Positions 25,116 to 37,800 of a DNA stretch of 64,000 nucleotides are shown here, one piece after another. The position numbers and the translations under genes were made by a program. The stretch is taken from assembly GCF_018812025.1 (NCBI RefSeq), contig NC_063044.1, forward strand, positions 45,163,077 through 45,227,076, read 5' to 3'. Origin of the DNA: Megalobrama amblycephala (Eukaryota; Chordata; Actinopteri; Cypriniformes; Xenocyprididae). How positions within the stretch are numbered: the stretch's first letter is position 1; each line of letters opens with the position of its first letter. The notes beneath the pieces are model-generated. The model was not told the origin of the DNA. It worked only from the letters and a program-made list of their open reading frames with translations, and searched no databases.

Positions 25116-25641
25116 CACTGCCCTCCAAAAGTTTGGAAACGCCCTAGAAAATTGGACAATATTGGCATGAATCCTTTTTAATTTGTGATCATTTTGCACT
25201 GATAAGGGACAACACATACTACGAAAACATATTTTATTACATACACAGTTTATACATAGAAAAAACTTAAATTTTCGATCTACCAATACAATCTACCATT
25301 AGCAGCTATCTGACCTAAACTGGGTTCTGATTGGTTCATTGTATTCTAAACTTAATTGTCAATCAATTGTTGAAGCCATTAAGGTGTGCTGACCCAAAAA
25401 TCTTTTACAAACCTGGGCCAAGTTTAAACCAGGCATCACAGCTGGTGAAGGGGCATGTCTGACTTTGACATGTATATATTGCCATTATTATGTAATCAAA
25501 ATGAAAATTATTATTGCTGGTCTTCAATGATAATGTCAAGTTACTGTAATGTATTTGCACCAAAAAATGATAAGGATTTATGCTGCTATCGTCCAAAAGC
25601 ACACTTTGCCAGGGGTGTTTCCAAACTTTTGGAGGGCAGTG
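25116..25641. mobile_element. Tc1-type MITE with CACTGCCCTCCAAAAG ends
   Basis: The ends CACTGCCCTCCAAAAGTTTG and CAAACTTTTGGAGGGCAGTG are perfect inverted repeats flanked by TA at 25114-25115 and 25642-25643. Confidence 0.85.
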
Positions 25642-25648
25642 TATGTAT

Positions 25649-26047
25649 ATACACTACTGTTCAAAAGTTTGGGATCAGTAAGATTTTTAATGATTTTAAA
25701 AGAAGTTTCGTCTGCTCACCAAGGCTACATTTATTTAATTAAAAATACAGTAATAACAGTAATATTGTGAAATATTATTAAAAATTTAAAATAACTTTTC
25801 TATTTGAATATATTTTAAAATATAATTTATTCCTGTGATCAAAGCTGAATTTTCAGCATCATTACTCCAGACTTCAGTGTCACATGATCCTTCAGAAATC
25901 ATTCTGATATGATGATTTGATTGTCAAGAAACATTTATTATTATTTTCAATGTTGAAAACAGTTGTGTACTTTTTTTTTCAGGATTCCTTGATGAATAGA
26001 AAGTTCAAAAGAACAGCATTTATCTGAAATACAAAGCTTCTGTAGCA
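25649..26047. mobile_element. MITE, TTTGGGGTCAGTAAG family, truncated copy
   Basis: Begins ACACTACTGTTCAAAAGTTTG and carries the family's internal ACATGATCCTTCAGAAATCA block, but lacks the matching right end because a second copy follows directly. Confidence 0.75.
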
Positions 26048-26573
26048 TTATACACTACCGTTCAAAAGTTTGGGGTCAGTAAGAATTTTTATTTTTATTT
26101 TTTTGAAAAGAAATTAAAGAAATTAATACTTTTATTCAGCAAGGATGCATTAAATCAATCAAAAGTGATAGTAAATACTTTTATAATGTTACAAAAGATT
26201 ATATTTTAAATAAACACTGTTCTTTTGAACTTTCTATTCATCAAATAATTATATAAAAAAAACTATATTGTACCCAAATATTTTGTACAATTGTAAACAA
26301 TAAATGTTTCTCGAGCAGTAAATCTACATATTAGAATAATTTCTGAAGGATCATGTGACACTGAAGACTGGAGTAATGATGCTGAAAATACAGCTTTTCA
26401 ATGAATTATATTTTAAAATATATTCAAATAGAAAACAATTATTTTAAATTGTAATAATATTTCACAATATTACGTTTTTATTTTATTTTTAATTAAATAA
26501 ATGCAGCCTTGGTGAGCAGACTAAACTTCTTTTAAAACATTAAAAATCTTACCGATCCCAAACTTTTGAACGG

Positions 26574-26580
<7 letters not shown>
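26048..26580. mobile_element. MITE, TTTGGGGTCAGTAAG family, full-length copy
   Basis: The ends ACACTACCGTTCAAAAGTTTG and CAAACTTTTGAACGGTAGTGT are inverted repeats. The interior carries TGAAGGATCATGTGACACTG in the orientation opposite to the preceding copy. Confidence 0.85.

Positions 26581-26665
<85 letters not shown>
26575..26665. repeat. (TG)n(TA)n compound microsatellite
   Basis: A short TG run passes into about 39 TA units immediately beside the MITE end. Confidence 0.9.
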
Positions 26666-26667
<2 letters not shown>

Positions 26668-27946
26668 AGATTATTGTACAAACGTAAAACAAATTTACAT
26701 TTATTAATATTACCATGAGCTACAAAATTATTAACGTTAAATGGCTGAATAGGAAAATACATCACAGAAATGTGATTACCAGCATAAAGTTCAGACCAAG
26801 AATGATAACTATAACGATAACTACATTAGCATTCACCACAATACATGATATCATTCTGTTTATTATTAGTGTGTGCCGCAGTTGCGTCATCTGCTGCTTT
26901 AAATGCTCAAGTGCTTAAAGTCTGGTGGACTTCTGATTGGCTGTCAGTGTTATTATTGTTTATCAGATTGGAAAAAAAGCTCTGAGAAGTGATTCCAGCG
27001 ATATCGTTCCTTTGTGTTGATGTTGTTATAGCTGTGTGGTGGACTTTACTATTCTTATAGAATTAAATAGATTATTAACTTTATTGTTATATAGAGTTCT
27101 CGCTATGTCCCTCTGTGTTACTGGCCTTTAACACAGAACAAACACTAGACCAAAAATATTATTTTAGCATATTGCCATGACAAGTGACAGATATTTTTGA
27201 GTTTGTTTGGACATATAGTCTTTGATGTTAACAACAAAATACATCTCAGAACAGATGTGAATATGAATAATTTTTGGATTGAGAACCACTGTCCCTTGTT
27301 CACAAATTTGCTGTCTAAAGCAAAAGCACAAACACACAGTAGTGTCAGACAGATTTATGTTATCCTATCAAAAACCGTGGCTCACACTGTTGTGCGTATG
27401 AGTTTATAGCACACGCATCTCATCAGGTCTTGTTTTTGATACATGTAACCTTCAGGCCGGTGAACCATTCATTTCCATGACTCCTGTGATTTTTGCACTG
27501 ATATGACGGTTGACATGAATGTGGTTTCTTAAGGTTATAACATCTAAGCCTTTTAGTCGTAACTATACAGGACTACATCATCCCCTTGTGCTAAACTTCA
27601 ACAAATAAGGCTGTGAACATGTTGTTATGTTTCAAAACGTGCTTCCTCACATCCACATGACGTGGAAATGGTGGCCTGATGGTTGCATAAAGTTGGCGTT
27701 ACATTTTTATGAGCACAGACCATGAGGAACAGGCTGTGTTTTTCAGGCCTGTGTGGAATTTCAAGCTGCTGTTATTATTATTTTAGCTTTGTTAGAGTGA
27801 CATTTTCCAGAATGGGTGTGTTTTGGCTTTAGCCTTTCTCTGTAATGTTTTCTAACCCCATAATGAAAATTCTTGTCAAACTAAAAGTTATCTCTCTCGA
27901 TGGAAATATTTTCCTACACTTTACCTTGATATCTGTGCTTTGGCAG

Positions 27947-28075
27947 AGGCCAACAAGGATGTCAATAGAGGCAGAGGCGTTGCTGCAGGAGGCGAAGGAG
28001 AGCATCGAGGCAGCCCAGAACTACAGAAGCGAACTACAGCAGAGACTGCATGGACTCAGCCAGGCACGCAAACAG
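27947..28075 (+). CDS. crlf3: crlf3 first coding exon
   Basis: The acceptor is TTTGGCAG at 27939-27946, then 12 bases of 5'UTR, then the ATG at 27959. It encodes residues 1-39 (MSIEAEALLQEAKES... to ...SQARKQ) and ends in phase 0 at an ACAG|GTACG donor. The presence of an acceptor upstream of the ATG shows that at least one non-coding exon lies further 5'. Confidence 0.9.
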
Positions 28076-31000
28076 GTACGCTGTGACTCTCTGCACTGAC
28101 ACTGGAAGAATAAATAGGTTTCCAACAACTAGCAAAGTGTCAGTCCACGCAGAAATGATCAGATGTTTCATTTATGGTTGGATTTTCAGGATTTCACAGT
28201 GGGTAACCTACCCAGTGTGACACTGCAGAAATCAGGGTTGGGCAAGATTCAGAATTGGCTATTTTTATGTTGAAATTTGCTGTTTTAAAGGTTCCTATTT
28301 TTGTTTCAGAGGTCTCCTACATGCATCCAAGGTCAAATAACACTTTAATTTTCACATAATATACTTTGCACTTCACCTTACTTCTCAAAGAGTCTGAAAA
28401 CATCGAAGATTCAGTCTCTTTGAACCCCTCTTTCTCAAGAGCCTACTCTGCACTGATTGGTCAAGATGGCCTAATCTATTTTAGTTTTTTCGTGTTGGAA
28501 ACAAAATGGCTATTTACCATAACCAAATTTCTCAGTGCTTGTATACACAGTGATACAAATAGTAACGATGGTGTCGGTTTTACCGTATCAATTCCTGCTC
28601 AGTTCCTCATCCAAGTGTATCCAAAGTGGATTCGCAGCACTGAAAACAGTCGACATGTCAACAACACAAACCAAACTCTTCCAGGCTTCAGCTACAGCTA
28701 CAGTGTTTGAGGGTTTGGTCAAAGCAACATTGTTTATGGGCAGCCAATAAAGACCATAGGCTGGAATTATGCAAATGTGTTACATTGTTCCGTAGGTTTG
28801 TAACCAAAAGTGAGTCTGGAATTGCTGACAGCTCGTTTCAGGCAGTTCAGAATCTTTTCTTTCTTTTAGGAGACAATAAATTTATTTGTCATGCACTTTG
28901 ATCTTTAAAACTTTGCAGACAGCTGTATTAAGCCTCGTGCACACTGGGAAGATAATCGCGCGTTCTTATCGGCAGCGTTTTTCAAGAAGTTTTTCGATGC
29001 GTCTTTGTGTTCATACCTGGCGATGCGCCGAGTGAACGTGCAAATTCACTCCCTGACAGTACATGGCGCTTGTCTTATAGGGACTTTGACTAAACACAAG
29101 TCATTTCACTCGGCGGCCATCTTTGAAGCGCCTCTCGGGCATCTTGGGCATCATGCAGCTCCAAAGTTCTGTTTGCCAAGCTTTCGATTAAATTTCATAT
29201 TTTAAATCACCAATGAAATCTGACAACAACAACTATCTCACAAATTTTGTTTCTAAACGCACAAATCATGACAAAAACTGTATTTTTCAGGCTGGATCAA
29301 GCTAATGCGCATGCGCAGACCTAAATGCGCGTCTCGTGCCTCATTTCGGAGGCGTGCGTCTGATTGTTTCTATAGAAACCAGTGCTTCTAACGGCCACTG
29401 CAGTGACGCGATGACTTTACCAGTCGGCGATTGGCTCTTATTTAGAAGGCGGGACTTATTCCGCAATATAGTGCGTTACACTTTCTCCCATTCAAAACAA
29501 TACGAGTGACACGTCTTGTGTTATTCTATAGTCTTTGGTTTAGTGCAAGTGAATGGTATTGCAAATAAACATATTTATGAATTAGACATTCTAAATAATA
29601 TTTCTTAAATGTAAATAAAAGAATAAAAATACAGATATAAAATGGCATGTACACGACATGTGGAGATGGTAGTCAGAAACGGTAGTGCAAATAAGTCACA
29701 ATTTCAGTAGTGCAAGTGAACGGTAGTGCAAATAAACATATTTATGAAATAGACATTCTCAACTATATTTATTGTATGTAAAAAACTAAAAAAATACAGA
29801 AATAAAATAGCATATAATGCACTTCTATTGGTGTGGCCAAGAACTGGCAGAGTCGTCTTCTTTTTATCAATGTGTGCTTGGCAAGACCGTTTTGTGTTTG
29901 AGCGCCACCAAGTCGTGTTTTACAGTAACTTCAGCAGCTCCAGGCATGTGAACAAAAGCCCCAATCTCATTGGTCAGCCAGTTTTTAGCGCGGCACCATC
30001 TTTTAAAAATGACGCTTTTACACCTGGGATTTTGCGCATCGGTGCGCACACTCACATATGCACCCTTTGTTTAGTCGCGAGGCGTTAAACGTCGGTGATA
30101 AGCGTGCGCGATAATCGCCCCGGTGTGCACAAGCCTTTACACACTGCATGTATTGTTCGAAAAAGCATAATGGGGCACTTTAATTGGCAACACCAATTGA
30201 GGAAGAAAGGAAGTTGTGGAAATTTTTGTGGAATTTTTGAATTTGGAGTTCATAATTTATTGTAATTGAATAGGTTAATCTGGGAAATTTAGTGTTCTTC
30301 CACTCTGGTCCATAAAAGTAAAATTGTGTTATTGTGAAATTATTTATGCATGAATTATAGCATTTGTTAATTGGCTTTTATTTTTATGTTTAGTTTTGAT
30401 CATTTTGTTTTGTGCTTTTGCCATTTTTATTAGTTTTACTGTTTAACTAATTTTTTATTTCAGTTTTAGTCATTTTAGTATTTCATCTATCTCTCTATCC
30501 AGTTTTGTGTAACACTGGCAGAAATAGAAACCAAGCAACTGACAAAATGTCCTTGTGCGATTATCTTGATCTCTTCCATGTAAATCTGTTTTTATCTCAT
30601 CGCGTCTGGTTAGGACACAGTCGTGCCAAAACCATAGAGACAGAAATGAAATTACTATTGATCACACCCAGCATGCACCAATGCATAAAAATACTACAAC
30701 GTCATCAAACACGCTGTAGAAAATGCCAGAAACAAAGGTAGTGGTTCCCTACACAGTAACCAAATAACAGGACATATGTGGGTGTTTTTGAGAGAGCAAG
30801 GGTAAGTGATACTCCTGCTGTTTTGCTGAAGTGAGTAGGATCCTCTGTGCCAGGAAGCCTGTTGGTCAGCACAGAAGGCCTGATTCATGCCGCACGTCTC
30901 CCGGGGTGGTTGTAGGATGTAAAGCCGGCCTGCTGCTCGGTGTTATCTTCAGTCTTTGCTTCTGGCATCTTACCCAACTTCCTCCTTCCCCCACCTCCCA

Positions 31001-31821
31001 GAATGCTTCATTCAGAGCGTAAACAAGGCTGTAATTTCCTGCTCTTCATATGAGACACTACACTCAGAGAATAATTAAGCTCTCTCTCCTCACATCCTAC
31101 ACAGGACCGAGAATTGAACCAAACTTTTGGGATCATTGACTGGTGATTGTATGACGCCCCACGGTACTGTGATTAACCTCACAGCGTGTACAGCTGTCTG
31201 AGTGAGATCCCATATGCGCAGCCCATCTGATATGATCGTATCACATGCTCTGTTATTCACAGCAGTGACACAACATTTGCGGTCATTCTTCGGGTCAAAC
31301 TACATTTGTCCTGCATGAGCAGAACTACTTCCAGCTTCCAGTTGTAGAGGCTCATCTGTACTAAGATTCTTCGTGTATTGAAAGAACTGAAGCTTCCTGG
31401 GCAGTAGTTGAGCTTGATGTTGCATCTTTAACGTTAGCTGTTTCTTGTCTACTTCCTCTTTAAGTTGTTACACTATGTCTCAGACACTCAGGCTTCCTTA
31501 AATCCTACAAGTGGCCTCTGTTTTCCACAGCCTGTCACCCACAAGCCAGACTGCAGCCAGCTGGAGTCTAATACATGGTCACAGGAAAAGCATACAGAGC
31601 TATAGCATGTTTGATCCACCCTTGCATACATATGCCTATATTTGAGGTGGTGGTTGGGGGAGTCAATTATTATTATTATTATTATTTTTTAAGTTTTAAT
31701 ATTTTACTTTACAGTACTATATTCATATTCTCTCAGCTCTATTTATTTTATTTTATAATTTTTAATTTTTAATTTCCTGCCCAGAGACTGCAGATTAAAT
31801 TTAGATATTCTAAATTTAAAA

Positions 31822-31854
<33 letters not shown>

Positions 31855-34800
31855 GGGATTGCAGTTGCTAATTCTGGGGCAGCCATAGACTGTCCATGGT
31901 CCCCGTTAAATAAACTACTAAATAAATAAAATAAATTGTTATTTTTGTAATAATAATATATTATAAAATAATATTTTACTCTATATGTGTATATATATAT
32001 ATATATATATGTTTATATAATTCTTTATTAATTATATATTTATTATTAATAATTATTATGTTTACAGTTTACTTTTTTTGTTTATTTAAATATGTCTTGT
32101 GTCCAGATGAAAAATAAAATATATATTTCAGCTATTTTTTTTTATATATTTCGATTTTGCTAAATTTTTCCATGTAGTAAAAATGGAACGACTTGATTTG
32201 GGGCTTTAATTGGGAGGTGAAAGTGCTGTCGCCCCACTCACATTCTCTCGCTGTGGCGTAAGGTCACATTCAGTTATTTAAATTTGACCAATATCCAAAC
32301 TCAGAACAAGCTAAGAATATAATTTTGAATCACGTTACAATGAACATAACAATTTCCAGCGGTATTGTTCTTGTGTCTGTGTTCGTCTGACATTACCAAA
32401 GAGTTACTAAAGAGTTTTGTATGATCGTACTGTCTTAGCCCAAAACTGAAGTCTAAACATCCTGTGATGGGGAGTCTCCACTTCTAATCGCCCCTCATCC
32501 CCAAAGCAGCAGAGCCCTGAGATCCTGCCTCCACCCTCCGCACGCGCCTCACAGCGCATTGTCATGAATAACAATATTTAGGCAAAGGATTCTGTGCTGG
32601 CTCAAAATATTCCGATTGATCCCGATAAGACTTCACCGTATGAGGAATGATGCACGTCTCTGGACAGAAGCATTTCCTGCGTCAGCTGCAAACAAAGCCA
32701 TGTCTGGAACTTTCCACTAAGGTTGATTAATAACACCGTCTCTTTTTGGGTTTCATCCATTTATCCTACACCACTTTATCTGTGTTATTTTAGACTCTCT
32801 TCCCACTTCCTGGACGACAGGGTGTTATCTCTACCTACACACACTGGGACGGCAGTCTGTTGAGTTCCATGGTGCTAATCGTCAACATGTTTGCTTGCCG
32901 GTCTGTTGTGTATTTCTGTCAACATGCTTTTGCCCAGGGCTGCGTTGCATTTCGCTGATTATACTTTTCCTCGTTCCAGAAATATGACTCGAGGAATTCT
33001 TAAGATTACAGGCTTTAACGTGTCCTTTTATGTGTTTGTGTGTGGTATTTCACTAGGTTTTAAGCTACAGAGTACAGTTCAGTTGTAGCCCAGATACAAA
33101 TGTTCATTGATACGTGGCATTGAAAAGCCCAAGCTAACCTTCTTTTGCAAGTGCAAGTTTCATGTTCACAAGATAAGAGGAACTGTTTTTTTTTAAACAT
33201 TGAAAACCACCAGGCTTCCTGTCACTCTTGGCTCCATTTTGTTGAAGGTGAAGCAGTTAGTCTGAAAGATGCATCAAGAAAATTGAAATGTGCCATTCAC
33301 TTTTCACCACTTCCTCTTTCAGTCCTACACTTCATATTCAAAACCAGACAGTGGCACATTGAAATGAATTACATAGATACTAGCACTTCCTATCTCTGAT
33401 TTATGTAACCCTCATACAGTATATGAGTAAATGTACATTTTTAAATTTCTGAATAAATTGGTTGATTTATTAATATTATTATTATAGCATGTGTATTTCT
33501 GCATTTAAATAGGGCTTATTTAATTATCGGCTTGTTCTTTATACTTAAGCCCTCCGTAGAGAAGACTAGTTTTCCGTAACATGTTAAATTTGTGTGTCAC
33601 AGAGGTACAGTACTTTATTATTAACCTTTGTAAAAAAAAAAAAATTATGGTGCACAAAAATTGTGGGTAATCTAAGAAAAAATATATACACTACTATTAA
33701 AATGTTTATGTGTGTGTGTGTGTGTCCAGGTGCGAGGCAGTGCCAGTCAGACACGTGAGGCTCTGCAGCGGCACTTCCAGGAGCTGCAGACGGCAGTGAG
33801 TCGACTGCTGACTGAGAGGCTGAACGCTCTGCTGCAGGAAGTTGACAACATCGAGCTGGACAGTGTCAGTCCCTTAGATGACTGTCAGAAGCTCATTGAG
33901 AGTGGAGTCAGCACAGCTGATGAGCTGCTCCGAGAGGGTGAGTCTGTCACATCAGTGGAAGAGGCTGGCTGCTCATTGTCCGGACTACAGTGATTCTCCA
34001 AATACAGTCACACTAATCTGATTTCATGGGATTTTAAAGTATGCTAAGACCCTAATTTGTTATGGGAAAGTATTTATTAGATAATAAAATTTGATTTATT
34101 CTTGTGCCAGACAAGGATACCTCATTTTTGAGCAGTCAGTTCTGTCATACGTCAGCTTGTAGGACTATGTCAACGGTATGAAATGAAATCAGGTCGGACA
34201 TTTGCTTAATAAGTAGTTGAAGAATAGCAATTATGTATATATAATCTATCTGATCAAACCTTGAAAAAATGTGGCTATTTAAGGCTCTGCGATAAAGATG
34301 CTCAGAGCCAGTGTAAAAGGGGTCTAGGGCAATATTTTTAATTAAAAACAAAAAAAAATGTATAAAATGGTTAGTTCCTGTACTTGATTCTGATTGGTCA
34401 ATAGCTGTGTTTTATTCACGATAAAACACGTCTATGATCGCTTCACCCAACGGTTCTGCGTATCACTACACAACACCCTTAGCCACCACTCTTAGCAACG
34501 TAAACTGATTGTTCTCAGTTGATATTGTTCATTGAATCTTATACTGTATTGTGTAGAAGAGTATTGTGAGAAACAGATGGAGTGAGCGAGTTTAATACCT
34601 GCATTCAGATTTAGTATTTTCCTTCAAGTCAGTCCTATGTTCATAATAAAAAATCTGTTTAAATGTACGATGTATTATCCTGTCCTTTTAACAGTTAAGG
34701 GGTTTTCCCGTGACTGACAGCGCTAGTCAAAGCATTTGTCAGTTGTGTTTTGTTCCGTGTTCACAACAATTCAGTCTTTTCAATGTAAAAGTCTTCGCTA

Positions 34801-37800
34801 CTGACTGACACACTCATAAAGACAGTCTTTGCTGCCATCTAATGGCATATTAATGTAACTTCTGTTGCTGTTCACGGTCAGGGACTATTTTTTCTGGGGG
34901 AAGGAAGGCTTTTAGTGAAAGCTTACTTCATGAAAGTTGCATTGTTACATATTTTTGGCTTTAATATTTGTATTGTGTGGTAACCGTTTTATAAAAGCAA
35001 TAAGGTACTCGAGGCTAGTGCTGTATCGTGAATAACAACGTCCTTCAGCCGTGACTTATTCACGATACAGCACAGTCTCGAGTACCTTATTACTTACTTA
35101 TAGATTTTTTTTTTGTAAGGATTTAAGAAATAAATATACATCAAATTTAAATGTTTTAAATACATAAAATTATGTTGCTAAAAATAAAATTAATTTGATT
35201 CATATAAATTGTATTTAAAAATATATATTTCTTTTTGTTGTACAGTCAGGAAAAAGTAAGCAGGAAAAGTACAAATCTGAACCTACTGGCTCATATGGAC
35301 TAGCAGAAAAAAAAGTCTTATTGTTGAGTCCTACTATTTGGGTAATTGCCTGCTATCAAGGTGTTAGCTAATTAAATGTTTAAGAGTTGATTTTGCAATT
35401 GCTATGATGTCCTGTAGGGCTCATTTGATTATATTTGCTACAGTTGCCCTGATGTTCAGTTATGAACATAATAATACGGCTGTTCTTTCAGGGGAGGCTG
35501 CCATCCGCTGTGGTATAAATGAGAAGGAGGACAAGCTGGGCAGCTTCACTAAGAAAGCCCTCCAGATCCAGTTGGACAGGTGAGGAGCACACAGATTCAT
35601 TCTCTCAACAAACCTCATCCGCCCCAGTGAACGGAGAAGAGCTTTGATAGCTCACTGTCACACTCAGTTTGTGTCTAGGAACCATGAATACATGGAGATT
35701 CAGATCTTCAGCCCTTGAGAACACAGAAAGCCACCTATTTCTGAAGTTCAGAAGACAATATTCCCATAATTACATTACTACAGTTCTCATTGAAAAACAC
35801 ATTACCTAACCTTTACTAATGCCTCGTTTTATGACTCATCTGTTTTGTGTTTTGTGACGCATCTTCTCAAAGTTTAATGGAGAGGTGGCAACCGTACTAG
35901 CAGGGATGTACTGAATCACCCGAGCGATTTATAAAACCACTCTGATTTAGCTATGATTCATTTTAAATCACAAAATCTTCCCCAGGATCATCCAGTCAAA
36001 GCGCCTACAGTGATTACAGCAATAATCTACCACGGATGGCATTTAAATAACAGTCCTATCTTCTGTGTTTTACAATAAACAATTTTGAATGATCTCTATA
36101 AATGTAGTTATTGTCCTTGGTGTGAACGGGCCTTAATTCTCAACATTACTTACCAATTCTACATGAATAACCATTGCCGTCCGCCATTTTGTTGACTAGT
36201 CTCTTGTAAGTCTAAGGAGGATCTGTGCTTTTGGATAGTTTTAGTGTTAAAAAAAATATCCAATCATGACTTTTTTTTTTTCCTTTCTTTTTTTTTTTGA
36301 AAGTATACCAATAACACTTAAATGTTTCATCAGGAAGGAACGTGACACGACTGTGTAAACCACTTTTACATGGTGCAATTCATGGACAATTTATTTTAAA
36401 TTCATAGAAATTTGAGGAAAAATAAAGCACATTTCTGGTTTTAAATTTAAATGTCAGCATGTTTTGTGCTACTGATAGATGATTTAGCTACTTGATGTGC
36501 CAGTCGACAGCAAGCCATGTTGTAAACACAGGATATTTCTTTAACCCTTTAGGATTATTTACCAAATATTTATATTGAATCATATACAGTATCTGTCAAT
36601 AACAGTCTGCGCAAGTACAGTATTTGTAAATGTATGTGTCCTCAGTCTGCCCGAGGTACCTGTTCTGGTGGACGTGCCGTGCCTGTCTGCGCAGCTGGAT
36701 GACTCTCTGCTGCACATGTTCCGTTCGCACGTGGCTCGGCACGGCAGCGTGGCGTCTCATCCGCCCGTCCAGATCGAGGAGCTGGTGGAGAGGCCAGGCG
36801 GCGTGCTGGTGCGCTGGTGTAAGGTGAGTCTGGCCTCCCTTGTTCATGCCCATCAGACATTTTTAACCCCATGTGACCCTCTTGGTAATGCCTGTACTAT
36901 TTGCGTGTAGGTGGACGATGACTTTACCCCTCAGGACTACCGGTTGCAGTACCGTCGCGGTAACTCTTCTCAATACGAGGACGCGTACATCGGGAAAGAC
37001 AATGAGTTCCTGGTGCTCCATCTTGACCCGCACATCGACCACCTGTTCCGTGTGTGCGCCAGAGGAGAGGGCCGAACCGAATGGAGCCCGTGGAGCATCC
37101 CGCAGACTGGCTACACCACACTCGCAGCCCACGGTACAAACTAAACAAAACCTAGCGTTGCAAACACTCTTTATCCTTATATTGGGTGTCTTAAAGGGAC
37201 AGTTCACCCAAAAATGAAAATTCTCTCACCATTTACTCACCCTCATGCCATCTCGATGTATATGGCTTTTTGTCTTCAGATAAACACAAATGAAAATTGA
37301 GTCATATAATGCCATTGAAGGGGTGCCACTCAGTGATCTTGACAGTTATGACCCCAATGGGTGAATTTTGAGTGTTTTCTGAAGTGAAACAATTGGTGTG
37401 TGCAAGAAAAATACTAATATTTTTAACTTTTATAACAATAAATCATTGCTTCTGGTCTACTGTCATATGAGCGTTAATGAGAGAAATGTCGTGACACGTG
37501 ACAAAAGTGTCTTGTGAAGACTTTGTGAGAAGTGGCCATTTCTGTGCTTCCGCTTGTGCCGCAAACTTCGCAAAGCACTTACGTTTATGTCAAGCTTGTA
37601 AATTTGCCTTGGACAGTTGGCCAGAAGTGTTAGGTTTATAGTTAGAGAAAGTCATATACATCAGGGATGGCATGAGGGTTAGTAAATAATGAGAATTTTC
37701 TTTTTTTGGGTGAACTGTCCCTTTAAGAGATTCCTAAGTATATTCAGAGCACCGTTCACTGGAATATATCACTGGGCCTTTTTCATAACACACATGTTGA

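Larger units (their letters stand above)
23167..27946. other. Proposed crlf3 intron 1
   Basis: Contains three abutting Tc1-type MITEs (24748-26580), a long (TA)n tract and a partly repeated segment: GAGAACCACTGTCCCTTGTTC occurs at 24718 and again at 27279. The first half (23170-24350) is unique DNA with no recognised exon. Confidence 0.45.
28076..33729. other. crlf3 intron between coding exons 1 and 2
   Basis: Contains a Harbinger-like element (28931-30136), AT-rich tracts, and ATT repeats at 31667-31686 and 31823-31855. The remainder shows no exon-like segment. Confidence 0.6.

Noticed and set aside
26532..26765. Minus-strand frame with a long Ile-Tyr repeat
   Set aside because: It is a translation of the (TA)n microsatellite and a MITE end.
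36596..37217. Several frames on both strands over crlf3 coding exons 4 and 5
   Set aside because: Shadows of the crlf3 exons; only the phase-consistent frame matches the family.
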